DNA from: Thamnaconus septentrionalis
Taxonomy: Eukaryota > Chordata > Actinopteri > Tetraodontiformes > Monacanthidae
Length of the DNA: 64,000 nt
Direction: 5' to 3'
NCBI GenBank assembly: GCA_009823395.1
Contig: CM020510.1
Location: 10,598,773 to 10,662,772, forward strand
The notes under the pieces are model-generated. The model was given only the letters and a program-made list of their open reading frames with translations, ran no database searches and was not told where the DNA came from. This document shows, piece after piece, positions 10,801-22,492 of the stretch; the first letter of the stretch is position 1, and the number at the start of each line of letters is the position of its first letter. A program made the position numbers and the translations under genes.

Positions 10801-13800
10801 GCGCACATGGCCACGGACCCGTGCTCTCCATCACCCAGAGACAAGCGCGGCGCCTGCGCGATAAACCAACACCTTCCCAGCGGATTCGCTTACAACAGAA
10901 TCTTTACGGCCGCCGGATGCTGCGGGGATTTGGTGTTGGGGGCTCTCGGAGGCAAAGGAGGCTGATGTTTAATTCAAACTGCGTCATTAATTCAAGTAAC
11001 AGACACTAGAATGTGTTAAAATCAGACCTCCCACTTTTCAAAAGCTCCTCATTTGTGCTCCTTGAACGCGCTCACAACTTGTGCAAAGGTTTAAATTTTA
11101 TTTGAGACGAGCTTGGCAGAAACAGTCCGTTGAAAATCACTGGTGCAAATCATTGCTGACGCGTCTAAAATGACACACTACCAATCAAAAGCGTGATCGC
11201 ATCTTCTAGGAATCATGAGATTTGCGTTACTCTGTGAAACCACTAGAAAATGGGGTCATTTGAGACGATTCCGACTGTTGATTCATTGAAAATAAACATG
11301 AAGCCTCTCCTTTGTACGTTTGTACTGGACTTTGATATACCTTTGATCATGAGCTGTGAGTGTAATTTTGTGAGCAGTCTTTCCTATTTTAATGTTTAAA
11401 GTATTCCAAGCCAACCAAGGCCAAGACCACGAAATTCTACTGGGTTCCGTTGTTTTGTCACATCTTAAATCTGGGCTTTTCTTTTGATTAGCAGGTGTTG
11501 CTTCTTGACTCATTCATCTCACTCTTTAACTGATGAAGGTCCGCAGGGCCGAAAGTCCGTTCGCTGAACGAAAGTTTCTCTGTGCAGGATTTATTTTCTT
11601 CTGAATAGTTTGGGTAATGAGCAACTATTCCTCTATGCAAAATGCAGACATGTTCATGGAAACTCATACATATTCAGCAAAAACATTTCAAAAAAGGAGC
11701 ATCCGATCACAAATTGGCGCAAAAGACAAAATATATAAAACAAGAGCGTTGTTCCGGGGAAGCAAATGAAACTATGAGGAAAGGATGTCGAGTCAATTGG
11801 TGCAGCAGACTCGGGGTCAGTTTGGCTTAATTAAGCACATTTCCGCTTCTAGAAAAAGACATTCGAGGGGGGTCTGGGTGTCTTTGCTGTGTTGGGTCGT
11901 TAAACTCCAGGTTTTTCAAGTGACATACTGACTGTAAACACGAAAACTTTTCCCATCTTTGCCACTGAAAGCAACTGATTTATCAAAGCCCCAGGGGAAA
12001 AACAAAAACATTTTCATCGGATTGAAAAAGTCTTGAAAGTATTGCCATTGGGTGATTGAACTCCAAAATGACTTCAAGCGAGGGGCAAGTTTACATCTAA
12101 TTTGGCAAAAGCAAAACTATTAAGATGGAGACACAGGCAAAACAGGGGTGTTATTATTCAAATGAAGCGCTGACATTTAGTGCTTCGGTACGACTTAAAA
12201 TTATGAATCACAGAGTCATCGGGATTCAGGTGTTGTTTTTAATTTGGCGAGACCGTGCCGGGGATCAGCGCGACTCGGAGATAAGATGTATGATTTGTGG
12301 CTGTATGCGGATGAGTGCTGCGGTTATTCCCATGCAGAGCGCCGCTCGTGGGGGAGGCAGGCCAGAGCGATGATGAGTCCATCCCTGGCGCATAAATTGT
12401 GGCTGACTTTGGGGGCCTTGAAGGAAAGGAAATGGAATGGAATGAGAATGCGCCATCGTTATGCTGTGGGATGGCGTCGGGCGAAAAGATGAGAGGCGAA
12501 ATGGTAATGGTAACTCCTCCTCGAAAACCTCCGCCTGGGCGAAGGGCACACGGCCACAGCCACCAACGGCAGCAAGGAACGTCCTGATTTATACGACAGT
12601 GTCAATCTGAGATGGAGGCGTCCACTTTTATCAATAACTCGGGAGGAAAACAGAGAAAAATGAAGAAAAAAGAAAAACGAATGGTTTGTGTTCAAATGGC
12701 CAAATGAGAAATAGGCTTTTGACAATATCGAGAAAGAAGATTGACTGACAGACGTTGTTTAAATGTAACAGCAGGATCGTGTGATTCTGGACACGGTGCA
12801 CATTACCACAATACACTTAATGTGTCGCACACTGATTGGAGCACAGATTGTGTTATCACGCCAAGCATTCAGCGGTGACAACAGTTTGCTGAAGACAGAA
12901 TAAACAACATTTTCTTCACACATAAACCAAAGACACACACCTGACTCAAGCACGTTAGCTAGAAGGCTAATGCTAGCGATGGCTAGCATGCCATAAGTTA
13001 TGTCACATCCATCTTGTCATTGTCTTACGATCAATTTTTTTTTTGACATCTTTTGCTCTTGGTAATAAAGAATTCTAATAAGAATTCAGTGGAGAAGTGT
13101 GTGACTTGGAGTCAGCCTTCTACTCTTCTCCTTTGGCATATGTGGCTTTGTCATTTTAACACTTCAAGTCGTGACTGGTCGGACAAAAAAGACTGCCCTT
13201 TTTCCAACCTTTCATGTTTGACTTCATCAAAAAAACATAAAGTATTATTTTAAATGACGAGAGGAACAGGCTAAAGGAAAAAAAGCAATAAAGGGGTGAA
13301 ATATTACAAAGGCGGAAGTTAAAGTTTCAGGGAATATTACACCTCTGAGAGGAGGAGCATTCCGGGGGTATGTAGCAGTAAAAGTTTAACAGCTAAATCA
13401 TTGAAACCTCCCACAGCGACAAATGAGCTAATTAGCATAAAGCTACTTCAGCATGATGAGACGTGGCGGCATCACTCAGGTGCTATTGTCACTTTGTTGA
13501 ATAATGAAGAAGGCGACTATTTTGTTTTCAGGGGCCTCGTTAGTTAACCGTAACTGAGCGGCTAAATCTGTTCTGCACTGCGGGTGAGCAACAATATCAA
13601 CTGGTACGAGACACCTTTTTTTGCTTTTGTTTTGTTTTTTAAAGTAGAATGCATTTATTTCTAAGAAAATGATACACAGAAAGCCAGCAACACTCGTGTC
13701 CTCACTGTCGAGGTAAGGCACTACACAACTCCACAAGCTCCTCCAGTCACTGAAGAAGGCGACTGCTGTAGTGCCTTTCCCTATAAGTGATGATTAGAAG

Positions 13801-13886
13801 AAAATCACTTTAGAAGGACGCATCTTGCTTTCTTTTTGTTTATTTTAATTGTAACTCTGCACAAATCTTCTCAAAGTCGTTTTTTT

Positions 13887-14422
13887 GAATGCGTGTTTTT
13901 TCCCCGTCGCTTTAGGAGTCAAGAACAAGTCAAGAAAGGTGAAAAAATTGGAAATTAACATGGCAAATGGAGCACTTTATCAAAAACTAGTGAATTCAAA
14001 GAATATTTGACAGGAAGTAGCCGACTGCTCATGGCCAGTCTGCACCTGGGGCAGATTTTAGAAGCCCCACGTGTCGTCCTTGTCATCTTGGATCTCTCTG
14101 TGGTGGTGGTGGTGGTGGAGGGTGTTGGGGGGACGATGGGGTTGGATGTTTTTTTAAAATAAATATTTAGAGAGTGCGTTTCTTCCCGTCGCTTTAATAT
14201 TCTTGAACAAGTCAAGAAATGCGAAAAAATGGAAATTAACATGGCAAATGGAACACTTTATCAAAAACCAGTGAATTGAAAACATGTTTGACAGGAAGCA
14301 GCCGACTGCTCATGGCCGGCCGCGGCTCTGCCAGGTTTTAGAAGCATCACGTGTCGTCCTTGTCATCTTGGATCTCTCTGTGGTGGTGGTGGACAGTGGA
14401 GGGTGTTGGGGAGCTGCTGGGG
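13887..14422. repeat. tandem duplication, two ~250-bp copies
   Basis: Copy 1 lies at about 13887-14140 and copy 2 at about 14172-14422, offset by 280-285 bp. Long identical blocks include GAAATTAACATGGCAAATGG at 13951 and 14232, and a matching block around CACGTG whose CAC starts at 14068 and 14348. Both copies end in a TGG repeat followed by GGAGGGTGTTGGGG. About 30 bp of A/T-rich DNA separates them. Neither copy looks coding, and no transposon termini are seen. Confidence 0.9.
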
Positions 14423-17059
14423 GATGTCAGTGTGCCACCAAGACATGGGGACGTGTGGCCGGCTGCACAGAAGAGGTAGAAGAAGCCCCCTTGCAGGGAA
14501 GCCACGGCGCTGTGCACAGGGACAGCATGATAGATGAGGGAGGAAAGCTGCAGGAGGCCATAAATCAATATCTCTACTTTCATCCTCTCTTTTAAGGCGG
14601 ATACTCCCGTGCACATCTTTCTTGTCCCGTCTCGTTTTAAAGATGATGGAGCAACACACCCCGAGCCGACACAGCAGCAGCCTCGGACCTAACCTCCAGA
14701 CGGCTGTTAGCCACCTCTTATTGCGGAACGACGGAGCGTCAGAGGCAGGGTAGAAAAAAAAAAGAAAAGCAAACTAAACAAATGAAGTCACCATCAGGGG
14801 GATCTTAGAGGGCTGAGTGTTCTGCCTCTAAATGCATCAGTCTGACACCGACAGTGACTCACCAAGTGGTTCGCGCTTCATTCCGGAGCTGTTATGTCTC
14901 CCGAGCAAAGGCTCCACAGCCTTATTCTCAGATCATCAGCTCAATATTTAGCTTGTCTCTCGCTAACTGCGGTGCATTTTAAAATTACTCTCTGCGAGGC
15001 AAACATATTTTGTTGTTTTAAAACATCTTATAATCTGGGATGGGCTCCAGCACTAACATCACCACCCTCTGTGCAGGAGAGGTGGAATAGAATAGGATAG
15101 GTTAAAACATATATAATACATAAAATACAGAATATGTTGGGATTTCAGTTTGAATCACGATGTTAAAACTTTTTCTTTTTCGTGAGTGAGTCGTTCATAT
15201 TTTGCTCGACTTTTTTACTTTGTCTCTTGCCATTGCAGACTATAAATAAATATGTGGGCGAGGCGTCATTGCATGACAGCTAGTAGCCATCTTACCTGCT
15301 AGCTAGCCATAGCCGTGAGCAGCTGGCAAACAGAACAGAGTGGGCTGTTCCAAGGCGGACCCACAAATGAAAGAAGACAGTCAGAATTTGGCCCCTTCAA
15401 GAAACCAAAGTAAGTCATTCTTTTACTCTTTCCAAAGTTGTTAGATAAACACGGTGTGATTGAATTTTCGTTTTCGTTTTTTGATGTGACACTGCAAGAT
15501 TTTCCACTGGAACCGTCTGGCCTCGCCATTCCAAGTTCCTCCAGGGCCTCCCGGTGGTTCTGGTTGGACAGACATCAAACAACTCGATTGACAATTCATT
15601 TTATGCTAACGTGCATACGTGCGCGCACACATGGAGAGTGTGTAATTCGGGACAGAATTCCATCTGTCTCCTCCCATAATTGATTCATGAGGCGGGGCTT
15701 TCCCTGGACACGGAGCCAGAGACGAGAGGAGTCGCCTGCAGGGAGACTTATTATCTTCCTGCCTCTTTACACTCCTCGACAGCATCTACGGGCAAATATT
15801 TGACTTTCGATAAGTTTTTACATTAGCAGGGGATTTGTTGGCAGAAATGGAGGAGCGGCCGCCGTTGCTGGAGAGTTGTGGGGGAAATTGAGCAGAAATA
15901 TACAAACATCACCGGTCGAGGTTCCGCTGCATGCTAATGGGCGACTTTGCCCGTCAACTGTGGACGAATCCGCCGAGGTCGTGAGCCGTGCGGTACTGCA
16001 TCCAAACCTCCAGACTTCCTAATCAGAGTCCCTGCTTTTAATTTGGGTAAACGCAATTAGATCTGTTGCAAATTGTCCAATGCGGCTCTGCTTCACAGGT
16101 TTCGATTAGCGCCACTCCAGAATGTAAACTCTGATACATAAAGATGAGACTGCGGAGCACAGGAAGAACAAAAACAGCATCAGAATATTTCACCAGCAGG
16201 TGCAGAATGTGTGACTGACACGAACATAAGGCACGGCGTCACCTCCATTAGCACTGACACTATATATTACAATGAATAAATGATCAACAGAGCAGAACAA
16301 TTTGGGGATGGGGGAGGGGTGGCATGGCTGCATAAACTCTCACTTGTCTCACTCTCACTTATCATCTAACGGAAGTTCAAGATGAACAAAACTGAAACTT
16401 CGCAAAAGGAGCCAACAGGTCACCAAGAAAAAAATGGAGAATAAACTTAATTTTTTCTTTTAGGGAAGAAATATTTTAAACAGGTCATAAAAAATGAGAT
16501 AAAAATGTGAAAATGAGGATAAATTCAGTATTTGACTGTATTTGTTAACAGTTGGCAGAATATTAGCATATGCATCTAAACTATACCATATAAAGTAAAC
16601 ACAAAAGGCATTTCAGCAACAGAAATATCTGTCTTTTTTTCAGCTGTTGAAAGAATTTCTCCCGCTATTCGTGGCTCGCGTGTTATTTTCCGAGCCGTTG
16701 CTATCAATACGCAGACTGAGCCGGTCGGGGAGGAAAAAGCGGATGAGGAAGCGCGGAGCGGTAGGAGGTAGGCTTGTGGTTCGCGCCGATCGATAGACGC
16801 ATCAGCGGGCTACTTCCAACTGCTGACCGACATCAAAGACGACGACTGTGGAGGCCTCCGAGCTTCACGCGATGCAAATTGTGCAGTGAGGAGGGAGCGA
16901 GAAAGGAGGAAGGAGCAGGGATCCATTGTTTTCGGTGCGGCAGAAACACAGCAACGGCAGCGCACATCTGTGTCTTCACGATGTCTGCGGGAGAATATTT
17001 CGGAAAGCGGCAACAAGCGCTAATAGACAGACGTCTCACCTTTAAGGGGGATAATTCAA

Positions 17060-17280
17060 TACTGGGCCGATTGGTTTGGCTCAACCGATCGGTAAATCTC
17101 ATCCTGAGGGGATTACAGATTATTTGTCACCATATAATGACCCGCGGCAGCGAGGATTAGTCCTCACCTTGGCAGTAATCTCCCCTCCCTCTACCTCCCG
17201 CCCCTGACGCCCTCTCCTCCACAGCAGCCAGTGGTTCAAAAAATTGAAGAGGACTGATTATCAATCAATTGTATGCGCGG
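17060..17280. promoter_or_regulatory. candidate regulatory island with PBX-HOX motif
   Basis: ATCAATCA at 17260-17267 is the reverse complement of the PBX-HOX composite TGATTGAT and is followed by CAATTG-type sequence. About 170 bp upstream is an inverted repeat, CCGATTGGTT (17067-17076) against AACCGATCGG (17083-17092), nine of ten bases pairing, which includes an inverted CCAAT core. The function is inferred from motifs only. Confidence 0.3.
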
Positions 17281-20200
17281 CGGAAAATGCGGCTCTAATC
17301 GTGTTTGTAAAAAGATGCGGGCGGCGTTGAAGTCGGCACACTGCGCTGACCCGGCGCATTCCACTTCACTGAGCAAGCAAAGGTTCCGTCGGCTGTCGAA
17401 TGCGAATCCGCCCAGGAACGCCGGCGCCTCCTTTGTTTTGCAAATTTCACTCGTTCGTACTTGTCAAATAGCATTTTTCATTTTTTTTTTTTTGATTGCT
17501 TTGAAAGAGCCGTCAGACGAAAGAAAATACTCTTCTCCTGCGAACTCGAGGTTTCATGGACGTTCACACACACACACACACACACAAAATGGAGCCAAAC
17601 ATACTTGAGATGATTCAGCAGCGTCCCTGGCAAAGAGAGCAATAATTTCTTCTCGATGTAATTTCAGCGTTGAGTGACATCTGAACTATTTCACCAAATG
17701 AGGTTCAGCTCAGCTTGATTGTTTTACATCATCTTACAGTTTGTTTCGTGTTCAACAGCAGACGTCCAGGAAGACGAGGCAACAATCGTCCGACTCAGCG
17801 ATCGGGCCGAGCAGCCGCCCCGTCATGTGAGCTTGTTTATCTTTCTGCCTTGCCAATTTCTCAATTCTGCTGTCTCCTCCTGGGCATTTTCTCCTTCAGA
17901 GCGCTGCTCAGTGTCACAGCGTCGGTGAAGGTTCCTGTCGGGTTGGACGTCCTGAAGGGTAAAGTCAATCAGAGGCACAGCAAGGGCACGTTTTTCCTTG
18001 AGGAATACTCGTCCTGCCAGTCGCTTCATCTTCCTTACTGCATCGTTGAAACCAATGTTACTGTTGTCTCATCAAAAAGAAAAGCCCACATACTGGTTTT
18101 CAATTGGCAGTGTCTCATATTTATAACTTTTCTTCCACTCCCGTGATATCTTTCCTCTCATAATGATGTTTTTTGTGGAATGTGTCGGCGAACCTGGAGC
18201 CGCTTCCACACCTTTCCCTGTCGCCGACTGAAGGCGCTTACCGATGGCTGCTGAGGTGCAGAACCGGCCTGGCAGCAGCAGCTGCAAGCATGTATTAATT
18301 CTGGTACTTATTAACACATCGTCTCCTTCATATGTACAGAGAATGCTTGTAACCCTGGCAACACATCACCTCTTACCCCTCATATCAGCAACTCCCAACT
18401 CAATCACACTGGATTAAGAGCATGTTTTCATAGATTACTGGAGTGTTCAAGAATGTTTTTAATCAAATGTACAATCAAACACAGCACAAAATGTAATGTC
18501 ACTAAAAGTAATTCAAATCTGAAACATTCTTAAACTCTATCTATCGATCTGTTCTATAAATGCGCTAATCCAGACCAGTTAGCAGCTGGTTTCAATGTTT
18601 TCAGTATGAAACAATCTTTTAAAAGTACATATGCAGAAATCCACTTTAAACTCCCATCAAGTGGCTGGAGTGGACAAACCAGCACAGCACAACCGACCAA
18701 AGCTGATTCAATGTAGAAGAAGGAGAAATAAGAAGTAGCCATGGCAACGTCCAACTTGGCGACAGAGTTTTCAGTCAGCGACATTTTCAAGATCCTTGGT
18801 CGTGGACATGTGTTCTGGTCTCCTCATCTGACACGACTCTATTGTTGTTGCTAAGCACCACGTTGCTGCCAATAAATGGGGCAGGAAGACGCGCCAAGAC
18901 GCATCACGTGAGTTTGCGCTCACTGTCACGGCTTGTTCACCAAATGTGTTTCCATCCGCTAATACTGAGATAATCTCTTGTTTTTGGCTAAGTGTCAGTA
19001 TCAGCCATTTTTAAATGTTTTCGTCATTCTTTGCTAATGCAATCCTCTAAAATCCACATAAAACTAGGGTAAAGAGACACAGACGTTGTCAAGCTGGAGG
19101 AAGTTTCCGCACGCACCATAGCAGAACCAGATTTATTGCAGGACTTTCTCCTAGCTTGACCTGGATCTTTCACGCCTGCATGTCAGCAGCCTGAAGTTCC
19201 ACCATGAAGGAACAGAGAAGTTATCACGGAGTCACCGGGTCGCCTGCTTATCTCCGAGATGAAGCTGCAGCCGTGTTTGTTCCAGTGAGTTGTGCAGGAG
19301 TGAGTCCAGCGTCTGGCTGTCAGGATACGGCTGCATGCTTGCAACGCTAACTGGCTCCAGCAGTCGGCCGAGCGGCTGCGGAGCTCACACACACATGTCG
19401 CACAACGATCCAGCCGCCTCGCATCCAGGGACTTGGGGTCCCGCCTAATAATTCCGCATGACTTGTGTGGTAGAACAAAAACAAAAACAGACCAGGAAGT
19501 CGCCTGTTTTACATTTGTGTCCAGACGTGAACAAACATCCGACATCCGAAACGCACAATGTCATTATTAACATGAGCGTATCCAGCATTCAAAATACATT
19601 TTTAGATGCAGCAGAGTTCTTCCCTCTGGAGTGTTTTCTGTGTTTCTGACTCAATTTTGGAGCTCCTGCGGGCTTCGTCCTTGGTTGGCTGTTGATCCAA
19701 AACATGGAAATGAAAAATAGAGGAGAAGGTGCACGTTAGCCGAAGCCACATGCAGTTCTGGGCTTGAAATCCTAACACAAGCTACGGTCGGACAGTCAGC
19801 ACGGAGTCCTCAGAAATTCAGCGGCATCACTGGGTGAAAACAAATAACAATAATAATTTGTCTACATCTGCATTTTTCAGTAATCTGCTGCACCCCAAAG
19901 CACCAAAGCGCAGCGTCGGCATCAACGCCCGGCCGGCGGCGCAAACTCGCTGCTACAAACAACACGCACCGCATGCGGAGCACATCGAAGTGTCGTGTAC
20001 AGAAACTCCTTTGCACTTCACAGGTCCTTCTCAGTTTACCAGTGGGGACTCCCGGCAACTCCATGTATATTGCATGCTCCAGCTGCGTGCGTGCGGAGCG
20101 GGCTGCGGCTTTACTTCGGGGAACGTCTCTGGTGGAAAATCAAGAGAGGGATTCTCAAAGTTTCGTCTTGTAAGTCCTTGGCTCCAAACTGAAATCAGCT

Positions 20201-20559
20201 AGTAATGCGGAAGATAGATACCAGAATGGCTGCAGTGTAATCAGAGCCTGACAGCGTTTCATCAACAAGGGAAATAATAAAGGGCTTTTTAATATTTCAC
20301 TGGGTTTGTTTGGAACAAGAGCATCAGCATCCACACCGACGAGAACTTTTACGCTGTTACCAACTTGAGCGGAACATCCAATCACATTCCAAGTTATTTT
20401 TCCATGGGTTCTGCCAACAAAGTTTTCAATGGGCTCTTTCCAGATGGATATCTAATGTGAATTATTTCACCTTTTTAAAAAAATGACTTGGAAATGCAGC
20501 ATCCATACGGCTTGTCAAAGGTGAATGACCACATTCACACTGATTCACTGAATCGCCCA

Positions 20560-20915
20560 CTGATTGAGGACTTTGGGTAGCAATTAAGCAACCGGCTCAT
20601 CAATACACGTTGTGACTGAGTGAGAATCATGGAGGCACAACAGGAGAGACGGACAAAACTTTCACATTGGAAACGGGCTCTCGCGGGATTCGTTAATCTG
20701 CGAGGTGCAGCTGGCACACGTGGAGCGGCCTCCCCATTACTAATGCTAATAAATTTCCACTCAGCCTCTCGCTGAAAAGCTAATGGCAGAAACATTGATT
20801 TTAATTTACAGGCTACCTCGTCCCCGTCGGGCCGGAGAGATCCGGAGGAAGCGGAGGGAGGGATGACGGGCAGCCGACAGGCTGTGGCATCGACACGCCA
20901 TCACTAATTAGAGGG
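20560..20915. promoter_or_regulatory. candidate regulatory island, E-boxes and TAAT cores
   Basis: An E-box CAGCTG (20708-20713) and a second E-box CACGTG (20717-20722) lie nine bases apart. TAATGCTAAT follows at about 20740, and a palindromic CTAATTAG sits at 20904-20911. The interval lacks simple repeats and open frames. It resembles teleost enhancer sequence but has not been compared with another genome. Confidence 0.3.
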
Positions 20916-22393
20916 AAAGTAAAGTTTTTACGAGGAGTCGGCCTGCCTGAAGAGGCTGCCTGCCTCATTATCCGGTGGGGTCTTGTAATTTCCAAGGGCG
21001 GACGTTGATCCACACGTCCGGGAGCGAAAAAGGGCAGAAAAAAGATGAAGTGACGCTGATCAACGCGGACAGTTCTTCAAACCTGCGATGCGGTCGCGAG
21101 GAATCGGTTTTCCGTCTCATCGCGGATCAACATTTTAAAGACAAACTGGTTCTGGCGTGACTCAGTTTCATCGAAAAAAGCGCTGCGATGCAGCCGAGAG
21201 CTCACAGGACATTCTGTCCAACCGCCTCCAAACAAACCTTCTGCTGTTTCACTTGCTATTAAACACTACACTACACACACAAACATAAAAAAATAAATAA
21301 AAAATGCACACACACAATGCTTGAAAGAATCAACAAATTAATCACATTAACTCTCGCTGGCCCACATACTGGGACTGTTTCTGGCCTATTTTCGTTTTGT
21401 TGTGCCAATTCTTTTGTGCACCGACGTCTCATTATTCCTGTGTATCTGTTAGCGGCTAAACGAGCTGCTGTTTAGCGCCGGCGCGCTTTTGTGGTCGCGC
21501 ACAGACGAAGGCGAGCAAAAGGGAGGAAGGATCGTTGTCCGGATGCAGCGTAAACACATTAGAGGAATGACCAGTGAGCCCGTCAGCTCTTCACGTCACA
21601 GCAAAATCGGGCTCACACTCACCCTCCAGCGTGACGTTGTGCTTTTCTTTTGTCCTACAGCGAAAAAAGCCGTGAGCGGCTCCATTGTTGGGGAATCTGT
21701 TGTGGTACTTTGAGGTGAACCTTTGTGTGTTTTGTGTGATTCAGCCGAGTCGGTTTGTCATCCCGCGGAGAGCGTTTAGGCCTCGTGGTTATCGGTCTTA
21801 ACGGCAAACGTATTTCCACGATATGAACCTCCAGGCAGCGCTGCAGAATCTCCTTGAAAACGGAAACGCTATTTAAAAAAAATGCCTGTTATGAGGGTTT
21901 TTGAGTTATGGCGCTGTATCTCAGGAGCACAGCGGCCTGCCTTGACTTATGGTTGATCTGAAATCGTTTTTGTTTTTTTTGTTTTTTTCTTTTACGATGA
22001 CTGTGTAATATTTGCGTCCAGGGACGTGACTGCGAAGCAATTACTGCTACTGCATTAAAGTTCTGTCAGAGCGACACTCAGAAAGCGCTTTCTGATCTCC
22101 TTCTGATTATTAATTTGATTTGCACCCAGGCTCCGCACGCGACACATCGACGTGTTCATACGTGTGATTGCACTCAATGTGAAGACGGTGGCTGATAATT
22201 GCTTCTTCTTTGTTCTTTTTTAAACGGAGGGGTCTCTAGACTCTTAGCCTTCCAGGAATTGTCTGCAGCCTGCAGACTCTTGGGAGCACGGGGAGAGCAT
22301 ACGCCGCCCCGCAGCGCGTATAATGAACGCCATCAATAACTGGAAGAGTGACACAGACATTTATGTTGCAGTTATGAGAGGGATGAATGAGGT

Positions 22394-22394
<1 letters not shown>

Positions 22395-22434
<40 letters not shown>

Positions 22435-22435
22435 A

Positions 22436-22466
<31 letters not shown>

Positions 22467-22492
22467 ATATCTATATATCTATCTATCTATCT
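22395..22492. repeat. (CTAT)n tetranucleotide microsatellite
   Basis: Nearly 100 bp of CTAT units interrupted by a few CTATATAT variants. Confidence 0.95.

Larger units (their letters stand above)
8405..13886. other. gene-free stretch with scattered motifs
   Basis: No gene is recognised. It contains a CA repeat (9744-9776), a small imperfect hairpin around 9348-9393, a motif-rich island at 10490-10800, a stretch open on both strands near 10064-10423, a short perfect hairpin with arms 12970-12977 and 12982-12989, and a 10-bp palindrome GCTAATTAGC at 13427-13436. Confidence 0.55.
14423..22394. other. gene-free stretch
   Basis: No exon of a known family was found on either strand. Short CpG-containing islands occur near 16,650-17,280 and 20,560-20,990. 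The rest is unremarkable A/T-rich intergenic DNA with small simple repeats. Confidence 0.55.

Noticed and set aside
13955..14242. 95-codon minus-strand frame with a Cys-Pro-x-Cys motif across the tandem duplication
   Set aside because: The frame is not kept in the second copy, and part of it is a TGG/CCA repeat.
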